Counted from the first letter of the stretch, positions 13,401 to 26,795 are shown. The stretch: DNA of 64,000 bases from Lycocorax pyrrhopterus obiensis (GCA_014706295.1 JACSVZ010000001.1:42994383-43058382); one strand, 5' to 3'. Made by a program: numbers and translations. The notes: a model not told the origin generated them from the letters alone.

Positions 13401-13984
13401 TAATCAGTAATAACCATGTAACTGCTTTGTACTATTGGTTTTTATTCTGAGTATTTATAGTAAAAAGTAGTAGGTGTTTTCAAAGTTAGGTGTCTCGGTG
13501 TGCCTGACAAACATTCAGATGGATAGGCCTATTTTAGTCTATCTGAACAGGAAGCCAGGTCACTCAGTAAAGAATGGTCAATAAAAATGGTGAAATAGGT
13601 TTTCTCCCAAGGACTGATAGCTGGATAATTTGAGAAAACAATGGAGAAGAATCATGAAATACCTCTGGATCAATGGCTATTAATTTAAGAGCAGCACATT
13701 TCCTGGAATGAAACAGTTGATGTTGTTGTGTGGAACAATTACCATTTTCAATTAACTGACATTTCACATAGCTTTGAGACTAGAGGAAGACAATAACCCT
13801 CAGCACCTAATCTCAGCTCTGCTGTTAGGTGAGCCTTTTGTCAATAGTTCTGTGCTATTATTTCAAAGGCAAACCCAATACACTGTGAGAAGTTACTTTC
13901 TTTGTCCTCAAACACTAAGAACTGCAGACACAGTTCAGGCACAGTTCAGATGCAATGAATATTGAGACAACAACAGCCTGCTGT

Positions 13985-14062
13985 ACTAATGTATATCTAC
14001 ATGTGTATATAGCTATTTATATATAAAAATACATGTGTATGGGTGTGTTTGTGTGTATGCTT
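13985..14062. repeat. degenerate TA/TG-rich low-complexity tract
   Basis: Alternating TATATA and TGTGTG words (for example TGTATATAGCTATTTATATA and GGGTGTGTTTGTGTGTATG) with no fixed unit. Decayed microsatellite. Confidence 0.6.
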
Positions 14063-16390
14063 TAAATAACTGTGTATGTGCACTTTTTTGCCATTTCGTT
14101 AACATGAGCAGCTCAGTGAGCTTTTGTGGTTGTTATGGTGTGTCACAAAAAATGGTAAAATAAATATCAATGATAGAGCAAGCTATCTCATTTGAATGAA
14201 ATGAACTAGTCTGCTAATAAACATCATGTTTTATATCCTGCTATGTAAATCACCATTTCATTTCCTAGTCTAAGTTCTTACCACAGCTTGGGAGATTCAG
14301 ATAAGTCTCTATAATGACAGAGTACTTTTAAACTGACTTTAGATCCCACAGAGTTGAAAATACAAGAGGAGAGAAGAGCAACCAGGAAGAACCTGACGCA
14401 GACTATGAGTCAATAGCTGCCAGATGTTGTAATTTTGCACTAACAGAAATCTCAAGTGTGAGTCGATACATCTTTTCTGGGATTCAATTCAGTTATCACT
14501 GGTTTCTTCTGAGAGCCAAATTGTGTTTTTTTGTGTAATTGAACACAAGACAGGCTAATGAAGGGCCCAGCAAACCCCAAAGCCAGGTCAAGAAGGGAGG
14601 TGGAAGACACGAATGAGACGATGCAGCAGAGGATGGGACTGCAGCAGCCAGTGTTTACATCAGTTTAGGCTGTTGTGGAAACACAGGATTAGTAACACAT
14701 TATTTAAATAATTCATCTAGAAAAAACCTACTGCATTGCACTAAATTCCTTGTGCCTTCAGTTATTTCTGCTTTCTGTCACGTGACTGTTTAGAATTAAA
14801 AGGATAAACAGTCCATGGATCAAGCTGAGAACACAGAGTGGCTATTTTTTAGTTTCAGCCCTTTGAGAAGCACTATATACTTTCATTTTTTAGACTAAAA
14901 AAAGTTAGTGTACTTCAGAAATTTATCTAGAGTCACAACATAAGGAAAAAAATCAAACTCACAACCAAACAATCATGTTACAAAATGATATAAAACATTA
15001 ACTGGTCTGAAATATAATTAACTAGATTGTGAAACTACAGAAGTTTGTGAGCTCATCCTTTTAGCTTCTGAATGGAGTCCTGAAGAATGGAGGTGTCCAT
15101 TGATAAAAGGTTTGACTACCAAGAGATAAGCAATTAGTTCTATGATGCAACAGAACAACTTATATGTCCTTTTAATATATTGGGCTGACCTATAACTTGC
15201 AAAAACATTGGCTCTTGGTGCAGGATGGAAACTGCAATTGGTGAAAAATTACATCAGAAAATGAAAATAAAGTAAAATAAAAATACTAAAGGATAAAAAG
15301 GAATATAAATAAACATACCACTACTTACCTAAAAGATGGAAATGATTTTCAGTTTTGACCTGCTTCCTTGTGGAAAATTAAATTATAATCCTAATCATCG
15401 AGGTTAGTTTCTCCAAAGAAAACCCCAGAAAAGCCCAAACCATGAAATTATTTTAATTTCTTTATATATGTAAAATACATTTTATAAGTAATGGTTAGAT
15501 GCAGAATTAGTCAGAAAGTATTACAAGTATTTATTTGGACTGGATATAGTGCTTGAAAGAAATTTCCTGAATATTAAACTAATTTTCATCTAAGTGCATT
15601 AATCAGCATTATCTTAATCTTTAAACATGTGGCCATTGATTTGAAAAAATATTTATTGAGCAGTAATAACAAAACCTTTTCTTTTCTATGCTGCATATGT
15701 TCCTAATCTTTAAATTTTTTTTGCAACAATTTGTGTTCAGTAGTATTCTAAGTGATGGTACTAAGACCTGTCAAAAATGTGTTGCTCACAGGTGTGTTCC
15801 CTCATCCTTTCTTTAAGGAGAGCACACATGCTTCTTTGTTTTGATTGTTTCTAGTTTCGTTTCTCTTCAAAACCAGCAAGACAAATATACTTCTACACTG
15901 GAGAGGTTATGCTGAAATGCAGCTGACTTTCATTTTCAGGAAGGGGAAACAGAGTTTGTGATGATTTGTAGCTCCACTTTAGCTTTAGTACCAGAATGCC
16001 CGGAAATTTTATACCCAGAAGAAATTAATTTATTTTTTTGAAAGGTTTCTGAGTGTCAGAATTGTGCAAATATCAGCCTTGGTTTACAGCTTGAAATTCT
16101 TAGATATCATTGGCTTAGTCCATTGAACAAATCTTGAATGTCATTCAATACTTACAACAGAAAATGTTTTCCATAAGTAAAAGACGTGCTAGGTATCCTG
16201 AAATGCATGTAGGGTACACGAATCTTTGTAATAAAGTCCTTGGCAGATATTTCTTGCTGCAGTTAATGAAAATAATGATCTTAAGATTGTTGGCTTCCCT
16301 CACAATGGATGTTGTGCTGTTCCTGGGAATTTGGTACAGTTTATAGGCTTTCACAGAAAAATCAAGATATCAGTTGCCCGAGAATTGGAA

Positions 16391-16408
16391 GACCTCCCTT
16401 CAGAGGTC
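16391..16408. other. inverted repeat GACCTC-N6-GAGGTC
   Basis: Perfect 6-bp arms with a 6-nt loop. It lies just upstream of a CpG-bearing stretch containing CTGCGGTTTAATAAATACAC and CGGAGCGCTAAG (about 16420-16455). GAGGTC resembles a nuclear-receptor half-site, but this is not evidence of function. Confidence 0.4.
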
Positions 16409-17377
16409 AGGAGAGCATCTACACTGCGGTTTAATAAATACACGGAGCGCTAAGCTGAATGACAATCTGTTCCTGCATGTTAATCTTCATCCCAATGTTT
16501 CCAAATTCTCTGTTCCATTTCTTCCCTGAATTTGAGAAAGAAAAATAAGGTCTGAAGAAAACTGCTAGAGGACCCTTGGCTTTCAGATGTTAAACCCAGC
16601 ATTAATGCCGCTCTGTTTTCTTACTTATCACTGGTTTTCTGACCTTCCAGATTTGTTGCTTTTGTCTTTGAGTTGTGTGGAAACTCTATTAGATAAAGTT
16701 ACTTGTAAATTATTTGTTCGAGTAACTTATACTCCAATTACTTGGTAAAATGTCCAACAAGCATCATTGTAGATTTTTCAGATCCTTGAATTGGAAATGC
16801 TGTTATGTAATTACAGTAAAATTATTCCTAATTAAAACAAAATTAATATCAAATGTAAATGAAGATATTATCCACAACACCTAAAACACATCACAACGTT
16901 ACAAACATATATGAAAGGCACTCTGTTTCACCTTTATCCATCTGACTTTCTGCCAGTATTCATGGCTTTGAGGCATTCCTTCTTTCTGAACTAACATTTT
17001 TGAATTAACTATAGATTAGATTTTCTTGCCGAGTTGTGGTAACCAATCTCACATTTGAAATCCTCCAAGGATCCAGACAAATTTAATCTTTCTACCTGAA
17101 ACTTTTATTTCCTCCTTATTCAAGAGACAGTTTGCTTATTCTTCTTAATTAAAGTAAGCATTATTTTACTCGCTTAGGGATATCTCTTTGTTAGATTAGA
17201 TAGCATCTCCTGTAATTTAGTGACTAATTAATGTTTTCTCGATGAGTTACAAAAAAAAAATCTCGTTTCTCCTTCTACTTTGCCAGTGAATACTAAGTTT
17301 CACAAAATAGGTTGAAAAAAGGCTCTGATTTCATGTGCATATGATCTATGTACATGAGTTATTGATGACAAAAGAGG

Positions 17378-17500
17378 GATTCCTGTTCCTTCTTCCTGAA
17401 CCCAGCTCCATCCTTTTTTCTAGTCTTTGTTCCTCTCTCTCCCATTCTGCTCCCTTCCTTTTTCCATTTTCCTTTTCCTTTTCCACTTCAGCCACTGTTT
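17378..17500. repeat. pyrimidine-rich tract
   Basis: The plus strand is strongly C/T biased, with runs such as CCTCTCTCTCCC and TTTTCCTTTTCCTTTTCC (near 17467-17485). It makes long serine/phenylalanine/proline-rich open frames by composition alone. Confidence 0.6.
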
Positions 17501-17689
17501 CTGACCCTTTTTGGACTCCGTGCATTTTCTTAGCCCTCTAAATCAATTGAAAAATAAAGTGGAAAGTCAAAACTGGATTTTTTTTCAGCTGAATTAGTAA
17601 TTTTGAGCAAACCCTGGCAGTGGCTGCACGTACTCGGCATGGAGGAAAAGGTGAAGCTGCAAAAGCAGAAGAGAAAGTGGGAGGACACA

Positions 17690-17731
17690 GGAGCAAGGAA
17701 AGAGAGAGGAGGAGCAAGGAAAGAGAGAGGA
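17690..17731. repeat. 21-bp purine-rich tandem duplication
   Basis: The 21-bp unit beginning GGAGCAAGGAAAGAGAGAGG occurs twice without mismatch at 17690-17710 and 17711-17731. Since 21 is a multiple of three, the duplication keeps open frames open and accounts for the repeated peptide GARKERG in an otherwise meaningless frame. Confidence 0.9.
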
Positions 17732-20700
17732 GGCTGGTTGACTCATGGAAGCACAGCTTCATTTTCCTGTTTCAGGAGTGACTCTTGCACTGAATACTAT
17801 TTTCTGTACCATCTGGACATTAATGCTATCCATCATAGAAACATCTAAGTAGGAAAAGTATATGCAACACAGGTGGCTCTTGCTTGAGATCACCCACAAC
17901 CATTTTGAGGTGATTGTTCCTCATTGTCTATGTTTTCTATAACTGCGGGTACGATTTGTCTTGCTTTAATTTACATGTCCACAGTGTAGGTACTTGTGTA
18001 ATATTGAGCTTATTTCAGCCAGTTAATCATAGGTATCTAGCAGTTTGAAGTGATGTATTTTGTCTGAGATATTCACAGGCAGCACACAAGACATAAGACC
18101 TACAGAAGTCATGCCCGTATTCCAAGTGGTGTACACTAAAAGCAGTACTACTGACCTACACTTAGATAGCGAAATCTCATCGATTTGAACACTTTCTTGA
18201 AGAGTATAAATCTAACCCTGATTTTAGAAATTCCTACTTTTTAGGCCCATCTAAATCTTCTATTCCTCATAAACAGGAGGGAATTAAACAGCAAAGATGG
18301 GAAAGAGATGCTCGAGAGCCATGATTATATTATATGCTTTTTTATTCAATTAGATGGGAAAAATTCTAGCTATGGACATGTATTTATGAACATAAATATA
18401 CCTACAATATGTATCACAGGCAAGCATATTGTGCCAAATCTTAACTAGGAATCTGTCCCACTGTACTCATTCAGGTCTTTACCTGGCATACACAAATCGG
18501 TGTGTTTATATGCAGCATGAGTGGTTATATGCTTGAAGCTAATCACGTGTGTAATATGCTGCAAAATTGAGATCTTCGGTAATAAGCACTACTGTTTCGG
18601 AATCTGGTTTTTTGAAGTCTAAATTAGGGTAAGGTAACTATTAGATTGAACTATAGCTCTAAAAAGCAACATTTTATGTAAACTTCATGTTCAGTGACGG
18701 GGTCAGAGTTCTTCATGATATACTAAAATTTATCTCTTCTTACCATCAAATACCAGTGCAAATTCCATATGAGAAAAAACCATTCACGTATTCCATTTCT
18801 TAATATGAATTTCAATTTCATAGGTGTTGTAATTATATTAAGTAAGCTTAGAAGCTAAGGTATTTTCAAATTTTTACATATTTTAAAAGGTGTGAATCAG
18901 TTTCGTAGTAAGTCAGACATGCACTCCTGAGTTCATTTAAGGATCTGATGTTCTTTGTAAATTATCATTTCTGTGAAGGTGAATAATAATCTTTCTTCCT
19001 ACTATGATATTTCAATTCTTCCTTGTTTCTCTAACTAAACTGTCTTTTAACATTAGAATTGTTTGGATGAATGCTCCTTTGAAATGTTTCCTCTTTATTG
19101 AGACTCTAAGTCTTTATGAAATTCCTGGTTAAAGACTATTTATATATCATCATAATGTTATGTCACATAGGTCCTGATCCTATCAGGAATTCCTTTTGGA
19201 GTTAACATGGTCACAAATGTTCTATGTTATTTAATTGCCTTTTCTCAAATTTATTTTTACAGGAACAGATGTTATTTTTTCCAAGTATACACTTAGGGCT
19301 AAATCTTCCATTGGGGCCAAATCAACTAAAAGGTTATTACACAGTGTGAAAGAAAACATTTCCAAGGCACTAAATAACAGTATAGTTAATCTCAACATCC
19401 ATAGAATTGAATGTTGTATGCACAAATGATTTCAATAAAAATGTGGATACATTTTTATTATCAAAAGCAGTTACATTTAGCCGCATGAGCTTCTCTAAGA
19501 TGATGTATTTGTACTCTTGGAACAGAGCCATATCTAATGTTACAAATGCACTCCAGGTGTTAGAAGTAAAATTCTGCTCAGGAATTTACCCAGAACTACT
19601 AGAAACAAGAGGAGATGGATAATTTCCTGTATTACTTGGACAGATGTTTAGGTCTGGCTGTTCTGGAAGCTTGCAATTTTCATTTGTATCACCACAAAGG
19701 ATATATCCTCAAGGGTACACAAGGAATTTCCAGTCAACATCTAGGCAAAATTAATTTATCAGGTCAGTGCTCCATACTGAGAATTAGGAGAAAAATGGGT
19801 GAATCTAATACCTAGTCCCCTTTATAGACGAGTTCAGCTACTGCAAAAAGCCTCCTCACTGCAGAATTATTTGGAGAAAAAATTTGCAAACATGATACAA
19901 AATCAAAGGGAGTCCAATCTATTATTTTAATACAATTGTGAGTTGGGGAAATAGACTCTTTCCTCACTTTTGTAAGACAGTGTTGAGTATTTTGGAAATC
20001 AAGATGCACTATTTGCAGAATACAATTATGCAAGTCAAGACTTTTTAGTAATCTGCAAGGAGGTTGGAGGTGGCAAAATACACAGCTGAGTAAATATTAA
20101 TTGATCATCAGTTGCTCATATTGTCTTAGAGGAATAGCCAACCTGTGACAACAAACAACCTCAAACCTACACTGCAGCTCCAGTTCAGAAGGGTTATTAA
20201 AATACAACAGAGAAAATTTCTGTGGTTCAGCTTATTATGCAAGTGTACACATACAAGGCACAGCATCATAGAAACAGACTGGCACGGCAGCTGTAATTTA
20301 TTGCAAATCTTGGTACCCTTACAAGAAACTGAGCCTTTGAAGAAACCATCCAAAAGAACCTAATATATAAAAAGTCAGTGTTCTATCATCAAACTCACGA
20401 CTAACTGCCAGAGGAAGAAGCTGATACCCTTATTCCTATTTTCAGAGGACAAAACACCCTACTTGATACGATACTAAAATTTATAGTTAAAGCTGTGCTT
20501 GATGGGAGCCTCCTGTTTTCACTTGTATGTAATAGTCTCATGGTTTTTTCCTCGGTGGCTGAGACTTTTCATATCACTTTCCTTATATTGGAAATACATC
20601 TAGTCAAGGACATGATACCTAAAATTAATATCTCATATTTTAGGCAGTCAGTCATATAGAATCCTGCAGTAGTCAGTGAGCTCCTGCTGGAGTGTGTTGA

Positions 20701-21131
20701 GAGAGTAAGGTGACAGCTAATAAAAACCTTAGTAAGAATTGAGTCCAAAACTAAAGTCCAAATCTGTATCCAAAACGTTACTCACAAGAAAAATCCTCTA
20801 TTCAATATTTCACTGAATTTCCTAAGAAACTTGGAGTTATGCTTATGAATGTGTCCTGAGCTGCTGCCATTTCAAAATCTCATTATTTGTTTCCCATCTA
20901 AATGGATTCCATTAAGACATAGCAATGGGGAGAAGAATATTGCCTAATTTGTGCCTTGATTTTAGGGGCCTGAGAATGTTGAAGACAATTATTCATTCCT
21001 CACACACTCAGTCTAATGGCTTCCCTTTAATGCTTCCAGAGGGAGAATTTATTCTCCTAACTTAGATTTCTAATGTTAGATGGACTGGATCTTTTTTTGG
21101 CAATGACTTATCTATCACCATCTATTTTTAT

Positions 21132-21158
21132 GTATATATATATATTTTTTTTTTTTTT
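21132..21158. repeat. (TA)n followed by poly-T
   Basis: GTATATATATATA is followed directly by an uninterrupted run of about 14 T. Simple repeat. Confidence 0.85.
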
Positions 21159-22274
21159 AAATCAGGTGATGGACTATGCCTTAGACCAATATATTTCTTC
21201 CTATTAACAGCAAAGACAACTTCAGGTAACTGACTTTGATGCGGACACCTGCACTGTAAATTTGGTCCATGAATATCACCTTAGATGTTATTCTTCCTCT
21301 GTCTCTTCAGAGTGCCTAATTCACATCAGCAACAGTTTCCTGTAGCTGTGGACATTTTATTCAAAAGGGAAAGGTGGAAAGGGTGTTTTACCCTGTCATA
21401 ATTAGCGACATAAATTGCCATATCTGGAATAAGGGCCAGATGAGCTCCCTAATGGCAATATTGAAACTCTTTGGCCATCATAATATTTCATCATGTGTTA
21501 TATCCTAAAGTGGATGGATGGGGAGTGCACTGTGAGCAGTTGGAGGTCAGAGCATAGTGGTAGGAATTAGGAGACCCAGCAATCTACATACTAAAGACCA
21601 TGCTGAAGCAGAAGGCTCTCCTTTTCTCTTTTCTCTAACTCTGATTACTAAGCTATTATATAAAAGAGGAGCAACACCATAATACTTTTCCATCTTCATG
21701 AAAAAAGAAAAGCAGGAACTGCAACGTTTTCTAGAACTTGATCCTGTCAATCTGCATTAAGCATCCTCAGCATAAGCAACATGTAAGGCATTTGAGCAGA
21801 AAACATGATGATTCAGGCCCTAAACTTATTTCTTGACATATTCCTGTTCTATGTCAAAGGCTGATGTTTAAATATAGCAATATCTGAGATATCTGTGAGT
21901 TTTCAAGGTATCCACATAAGGCTAACAGGTTTTGCTGAGGATGTATGGGCCAGTCTTTGACTTTCTTGAGGTGGAGACTGGAGGTTACTTAAGGTCAACC
22001 TAAGGTCTAAAAAGCTACCTCAGGATATCTCAGATGAAATCAGATACCCCAGCTGAGGCTACTTCATTAAATTGTAGACCTCCATTGGTTTTTGACACTT
22101 GGTTTGCATGCATACACCAAAATCTGAGCATCTTAATTTGACAGATTAATCTCTCCCTACATTGTGAAGCACAGAAAAGAATGGCGTTATTTTGAAATTT
22201 AATTAACATCCACATAAGCCTGCACTGAGTATAATCCTAGATTCTTGTATCTTAAAGCCTTATGTATAATACAT

Positions 22275-22542
22275 TGTCGCTGTTTTCCCCACAGACGAGT
22301 AGAGAAACGACACGAAGTTTAGGCTCAGGGATAAATGGATGATGATTTAATGAATTGTCAGAAGACTTTTATATGTCAGTTCGCAAAGTGTATTAAGTGG
22401 CATAAAGTAATTGGTTTTTTGCCATCTACCCCCTAAGGGGATTGGTCAAGTTCTAAGACACCCATCTCTGAATGTTTTTCTAGTTAGAACCATAACAATT
22501 CTGCAAAACAACCTGCAGCTGCAAGAAGTTTACAAAACTGCA
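22275..22542 (-). mobile_element. solo LTR of an avian endogenous retrovirus
   Basis: The 268-bp segment begins TG (TGTCGCTG) and ends CA (AAACTGCA). It is flanked by the direct repeat ACAT at 22271-22274 and 22543-22546. Read on the minus strand it has LTR order: CCAAT boxes (inverse ATTGG at about 22402 and 22441), a TATAAAAG box (22366-22373 reversed), an ATTAAA polyadenylation-type signal about 20 bp downstream (22346-22351 reversed), then a short R/U5 ending in ...GCGACA. No internal retroviral sequence is adjacent, so this is a solo LTR left by recombination between two LTRs. A 4-bp duplication suggests a gammaretrovirus-like (ERV1) source rather than ERVL or ERVK, but the family is not identified. 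Confidence 0.75.
22346..22373 (-). promoter_or_regulatory. LTR core promoter and polyadenylation signal
   Basis: On the minus strand TATAAAAG (22373-22366) is followed about 15 nt later by ATTAAA (22351-22346). This is the compact TATA-to-poly(A) spacing expected when an LTR carries a very short R region. Any residual transcription would run leftward. Activity is not inferable from sequence. Confidence 0.5.
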
Positions 22543-23528
22543 ACATTATTTTGAGTTACTTGCATGGGAAAGACAGAACTCTCACAAAAATGCTGCAGAG
22601 ACCTGAAGAAATTTTCTGCTGGAGTTTTTTTCAGCATCCATAATACATATTCTGTATTGAGTTACATTTTGTGGTCTTTCCATTAAGAATTACGTGTTTT
22701 GGTTTGCCTGTAAAGGTGATGTAGTGTGACAGTGTTCATGGATGGGGTACATAAAGAATTTTAATGTACATTTGTGATTGCAGATTTGATCCAAAATATC
22801 ACCTCTTTCTAAGATCATTCTTTTGAAAAGCTTCCACTTTCCACTCCCTATCAATGGGCAAGACTAAATGAAAATACTGAGGGGAATATTATAGAAACAG
22901 TAAGAGGATTTTTTTTGCAGACAGAACTGCTTGAAAAGCTAGAAACCTTTATACCTTTTGTGGGAGACATTAACAAGGCAAAGTAAATCATATCCCATGA
23001 ACTGCATTGTAATTTATAGCAGCTTAACTATAGTTGGTCTCAGTACCACACATGATGTGTGAATTCATTAGGGAAACAATGCGAAAGAATCTGGACAGTC
23101 ACAGACTGTAATTCTAGGTGGAGAACTTTCCTGAAAATATATGACCTCAGCACATTCTTCTTACTCTTGGCAATGAACTGTATCATCAGAGGGGCTTTCT
23201 ATCCCATCAGTTAGGTTTCAATTTATCGTGCTTTCCCTAACTCACCTTTTGCACTGACCTTTGAGAGAAATTAATCCATCATGACCTATGCAAACACATT
23301 CCCTGTCTTTATCTCAGGGTTAACCCCACTAAAATCTGGTGAGAACTGGGCTGTGACAATGTATTGCCCAGTCCTTATTTTCATGGGAATTGACAATTTT
23401 CATTTTCACTTTCTTCCTTTGTGGGGAAAGGGCTTTAATGGTTTTCTGAGCAGAAATAAAATAGCTTTCCTTCCTTAGACTTTAACTCTTGGTCCCCTAG
23501 CAGAAGGAACAACATTAAAACTGAAGAG

Positions 23529-23558
23529 CGTTAAACCACTTTAGCACGATGTTTAACG
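23529..23558. other. inverted repeat CGTTAAAC-N14-GTTTAACG
   Basis: Perfect 8-bp arms (23529-23536 and 23551-23558) around a 14-nt spacer. The segment carries three CpGs including one in the spacer. GTTAAAC resembles an HNF1-type half-site. Function is unknown. Confidence 0.45.
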
Positions 23559-26500
23559 TGTTGGGCATTTCACTAACTCACTTTCTACTAAAATTAATTA
23601 GAATTTGGCAATGTGTGTTAGATTAGGAGAATGAAGCACAGTTTTCACATCTCAGTTTCAAACTCTGCTGTTATTCCTCCACTTTATATTCTGTTTTAAA
23701 TTATGTGGACCAAATCCTGGTTGTAGACTCAAGTACTTCCTCAAAACCTCCCTTTGATAGTAATAAAACCTAACTGCATTTACCAGAGAGGCTTTAAACA
23801 TCAGGACTAGAGCCAAATCAGCAGAAATCATATCTGTTATTCCAGATGTGCACCTTCTCAGAGAGCTTGCTCTTTATCTCCCTTTGTCTACAAGCATTTA
23901 CAAGTTTTATCATTAATAATTTCTAGAGTTAGAATGCAATGGGAAGGAATAAAATAAAATAAATAAAAGTCCTAACACAAGGAATACTCCTAAGAAATTA
24001 TGAACCAGCAGGAAATTCTTGACTCATTGGTAGGTCTCTATGACAAACATCTGAGACTCCCATAATTTCAACACCATTAACGAGTGCTTGTAAACACTCT
24101 ATGCATCTTTCATGGAATTGCATTATTGTAGAGCTTGTCTTTCCCAGAAGTGTTCACTCCTATTTAACTGAGTATTTGATTTAGAAATCACAGCTGTTCT
24201 TGTAAATAGAAAAATCTGCATTTAAGTAATAAATGGTGAAATTAAGTATAAATACACAATATGCACTCCGCCACTCCAGTCAATATCATAAGCATCTGTA
24301 ATTTAAACATAATCAGGTGTTTCTTTTGTTGTCTCTGTGTTACAAAGCCTAAAATCAATTTTATCCATCAATGAGACAGTGAAGAATTTCATCTGAACAA
24401 TTTCACAGTAGATGATTTTTTGAGTTTATTTTTTAAAATAAATGTAATTAAAGTCTGTCTCTAGACTTGACACTTCCTGCAGGAACTTCCTCTGATGCAG
24501 ATAACTACATATTCATTCTTTTCTCAGTCAGTAGGATACGTGAATTTGCGTGTTCCAACGTACTCTGTTTATTTGTATTGCTCAGTTGTATGGCCAGTTT
24601 TCTGGATGGAGCAACATGGAGTTTTTTGGTTAGACCTATATGTGAAATCTCTTACCCCAAAAATTCAGGAACAGTAGAAAAAGGAAGGCAAGTATTTGAT
24701 CACAGTGATACATATTCTGTTTTTTTCACCCAGCTTTGAAGACTGGTGTCGTACAGAAACTAGGTACATGCAGTTCTGCTCTGTGTGTGTGTATATGCGT
24801 ATATGGTGCAAAATCCTTGTGCTCTCCTCAGTAAATTTTTAATCCAATCCGAGCTTCACCAAAAAATGTTGAAAAGGTTTCAAAAAAGATATCATTTCTG
24901 TGTTTTGTAAATGTAGGAAATGGAATGAGGAGGAAGAGCCTCTCTGATAAAAAAGCTGAGGCACGCACAAATACCTTTCTCATGAAGGTTCATACTTTAG
25001 GATACATCTCAGTTGACCTCTGATGCACACTGGCACATAACCCTGGAATTTTGATTCCCTGGTCATGGGAGCTGCTTGGGAAGCATAAGAAGATTTCATC
25101 TGTGTGGACGAACGTGTGAAGAAAGCACGTAGCCCTGATAGAGGCTGATAATGAACCCAGGCCTGCAGTCTTTGAGGCCCTCCTGGCTGCTGGATCAGAT
25201 GTAATCTAGACACAGCCAGAGACACATCATAAATACTTCAGCCAACAATGGAAGTCAATCAGCCACAAGATGCAGAACTGTAGGAAATAGGCTTCATCAT
25301 TTCTGATGCTCATGGACAAGAAAATTGCCTGTATTGTCTTTGTGAGAAGTTTGGTATTTTTGCTTTTACAGAAACATGGGGTCATTTCTCTCTGTCATTC
25401 AGGCCTTTGTCATGTGAAAGGGACAACTTTGCTTTAAATGCATAGCAAGCATCATTATGTTAGAAGTATATCTTTGCTAAAAGGTGGCTCAGTGCTACAC
25501 TTTTTGCATAAAATATTTTATCCCTCTTAAATGTTGTCCTTTCACTCTGTTCACTGCCTTTTGTGACAACAAGCTTAAACAAGCATCCCCTGCAGTTTTA
25601 TGTATAAAATATGCATAATGTGAAGAGACATTTTAAATCTCTTAATGATTTTTTGCTTTTAGCTCTTTAAAGAGATATCGAGTTTCTATTCCTGTGCTAA
25701 AATAGTTAGGTCAGTTAAGAAACCTGATTATTAACATCACTTACACAAAACAAAGGCAACTCTTCTTTCTGTAGTAGATAGAACAAAGGATTATAATAAC
25801 TGTATGCTCTGTGACAACAATATAAAACCAAATTAAGCACATCTATGCTCTCTATATTCTTTAGACCACACACAAAACATTTTTAATTTTTGCTTCCTGG
25901 TTTTCATGTTGATATTTATTTTGATTAGAGCTGAATCATTTTCTAACAAACTGACATTCTGTCTATTTCTTTGCATGACCACCATCAATGCATTATTTCC
26001 ATGTTTCACAAACATTAGTCCATTTATTGTTACAAAATCCAATGGTGACAGAAAAATATCATCTCCATTTCTACAGCTGTGGCCAAAGACCACACAGTTC
26101 AGGTTACATCAGACCCTGGAACTGAACCAAAGACTTAAAGTCCCAACCCAGCACCTTCCTGGTAAGACTACCCTTATAAATTTCCTTGCAGACTCCTTTT
26201 ATGGTTGCCATTTCAAGCAACACTTTACAACATGAAGTGATAATTATGTAATCGTATTTACAGCCCATCAAGAGTTACCACAACTTGAAACAGGGGGCAA
26301 TATTTTGTTTGGTATAAAGGAAATCCATGTCAGATATTTTTATCTTCCCTAGAAGTTAAGTAAAAATACTTTCAGCATTGATGTGTAATGTTAATCTAAT
26401 ATAGCTGATTATGTGGAGTGAGTGTATCATGATATGACTTCTAATACAAAGAGAAAAGGGCAATTTAGTGACAAGTACTCTGACTTCTCAAGGTCTTTTA

Positions 26501-26694
26501 TACCTATCCTCTTGTGATTGCATTTGATCCAAAGATCTATGTTGTGAGACTATTAAGACAAGGAGATTTTTAGGAAAAGAACTTAAGAAAGAACACCTGC
26601 AATACACCCATTTGTTATTTTCTTTTCTATTCAAAGTTTATATGATTTTTCACTTTAGGAATTAGATTTTTATCTATTAGGAATTTCCAATAAA

Positions 26695-26795
26695 TTATAT
26701 GTTAATAATATATACACTTGTACACATGTGCTCATATATATAATTATATATTAATAATTATATATTGTTATATATCTAATAATTAGATATTTAAG
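26695..26795. repeat. AT-rich low-complexity tract
   Basis: Interspersed TATATA, TAATTA and TTAATAATTATATA words over about 100 bp with almost no G or C apart from a short ACTTGTACACATGTGCTC island. Decayed AT microsatellite. Confidence 0.75.

Larger units (their letters stand above)
7629..22270. other. non-coding, AT-rich unique DNA
   Basis: Long stretch between a CR1 and the solo LTR. It holds no recognisable gene or transposon. Small structures are listed separately: a CpG-bearing patch near 8.7-8.85 kb, inverted repeats near 10.45 and 16.4 kb, a pyrimidine-rich tract and a 21-bp tandem duplication at 17.4-17.7 kb, and AT microsatellites. The longest open frame (10510-10905, plus, 131 codons) shows no known domain and fits chance. 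Confidence 0.6.

Noticed and set aside
17603..17848. 81-codon frame rich in lysine, arginine and glycine
   Set aside because: Composition comes from a purine-rich tract and a 21-bp tandem duplication; no conserved domain.
25140..25195. CR1-like patch around GAGGCCCTCCTGGCTGCTGG
   Set aside because: Only about 45 bp resemble the CR1 interior, without convincing flanking matches. It may be a relic, but I cannot support it.
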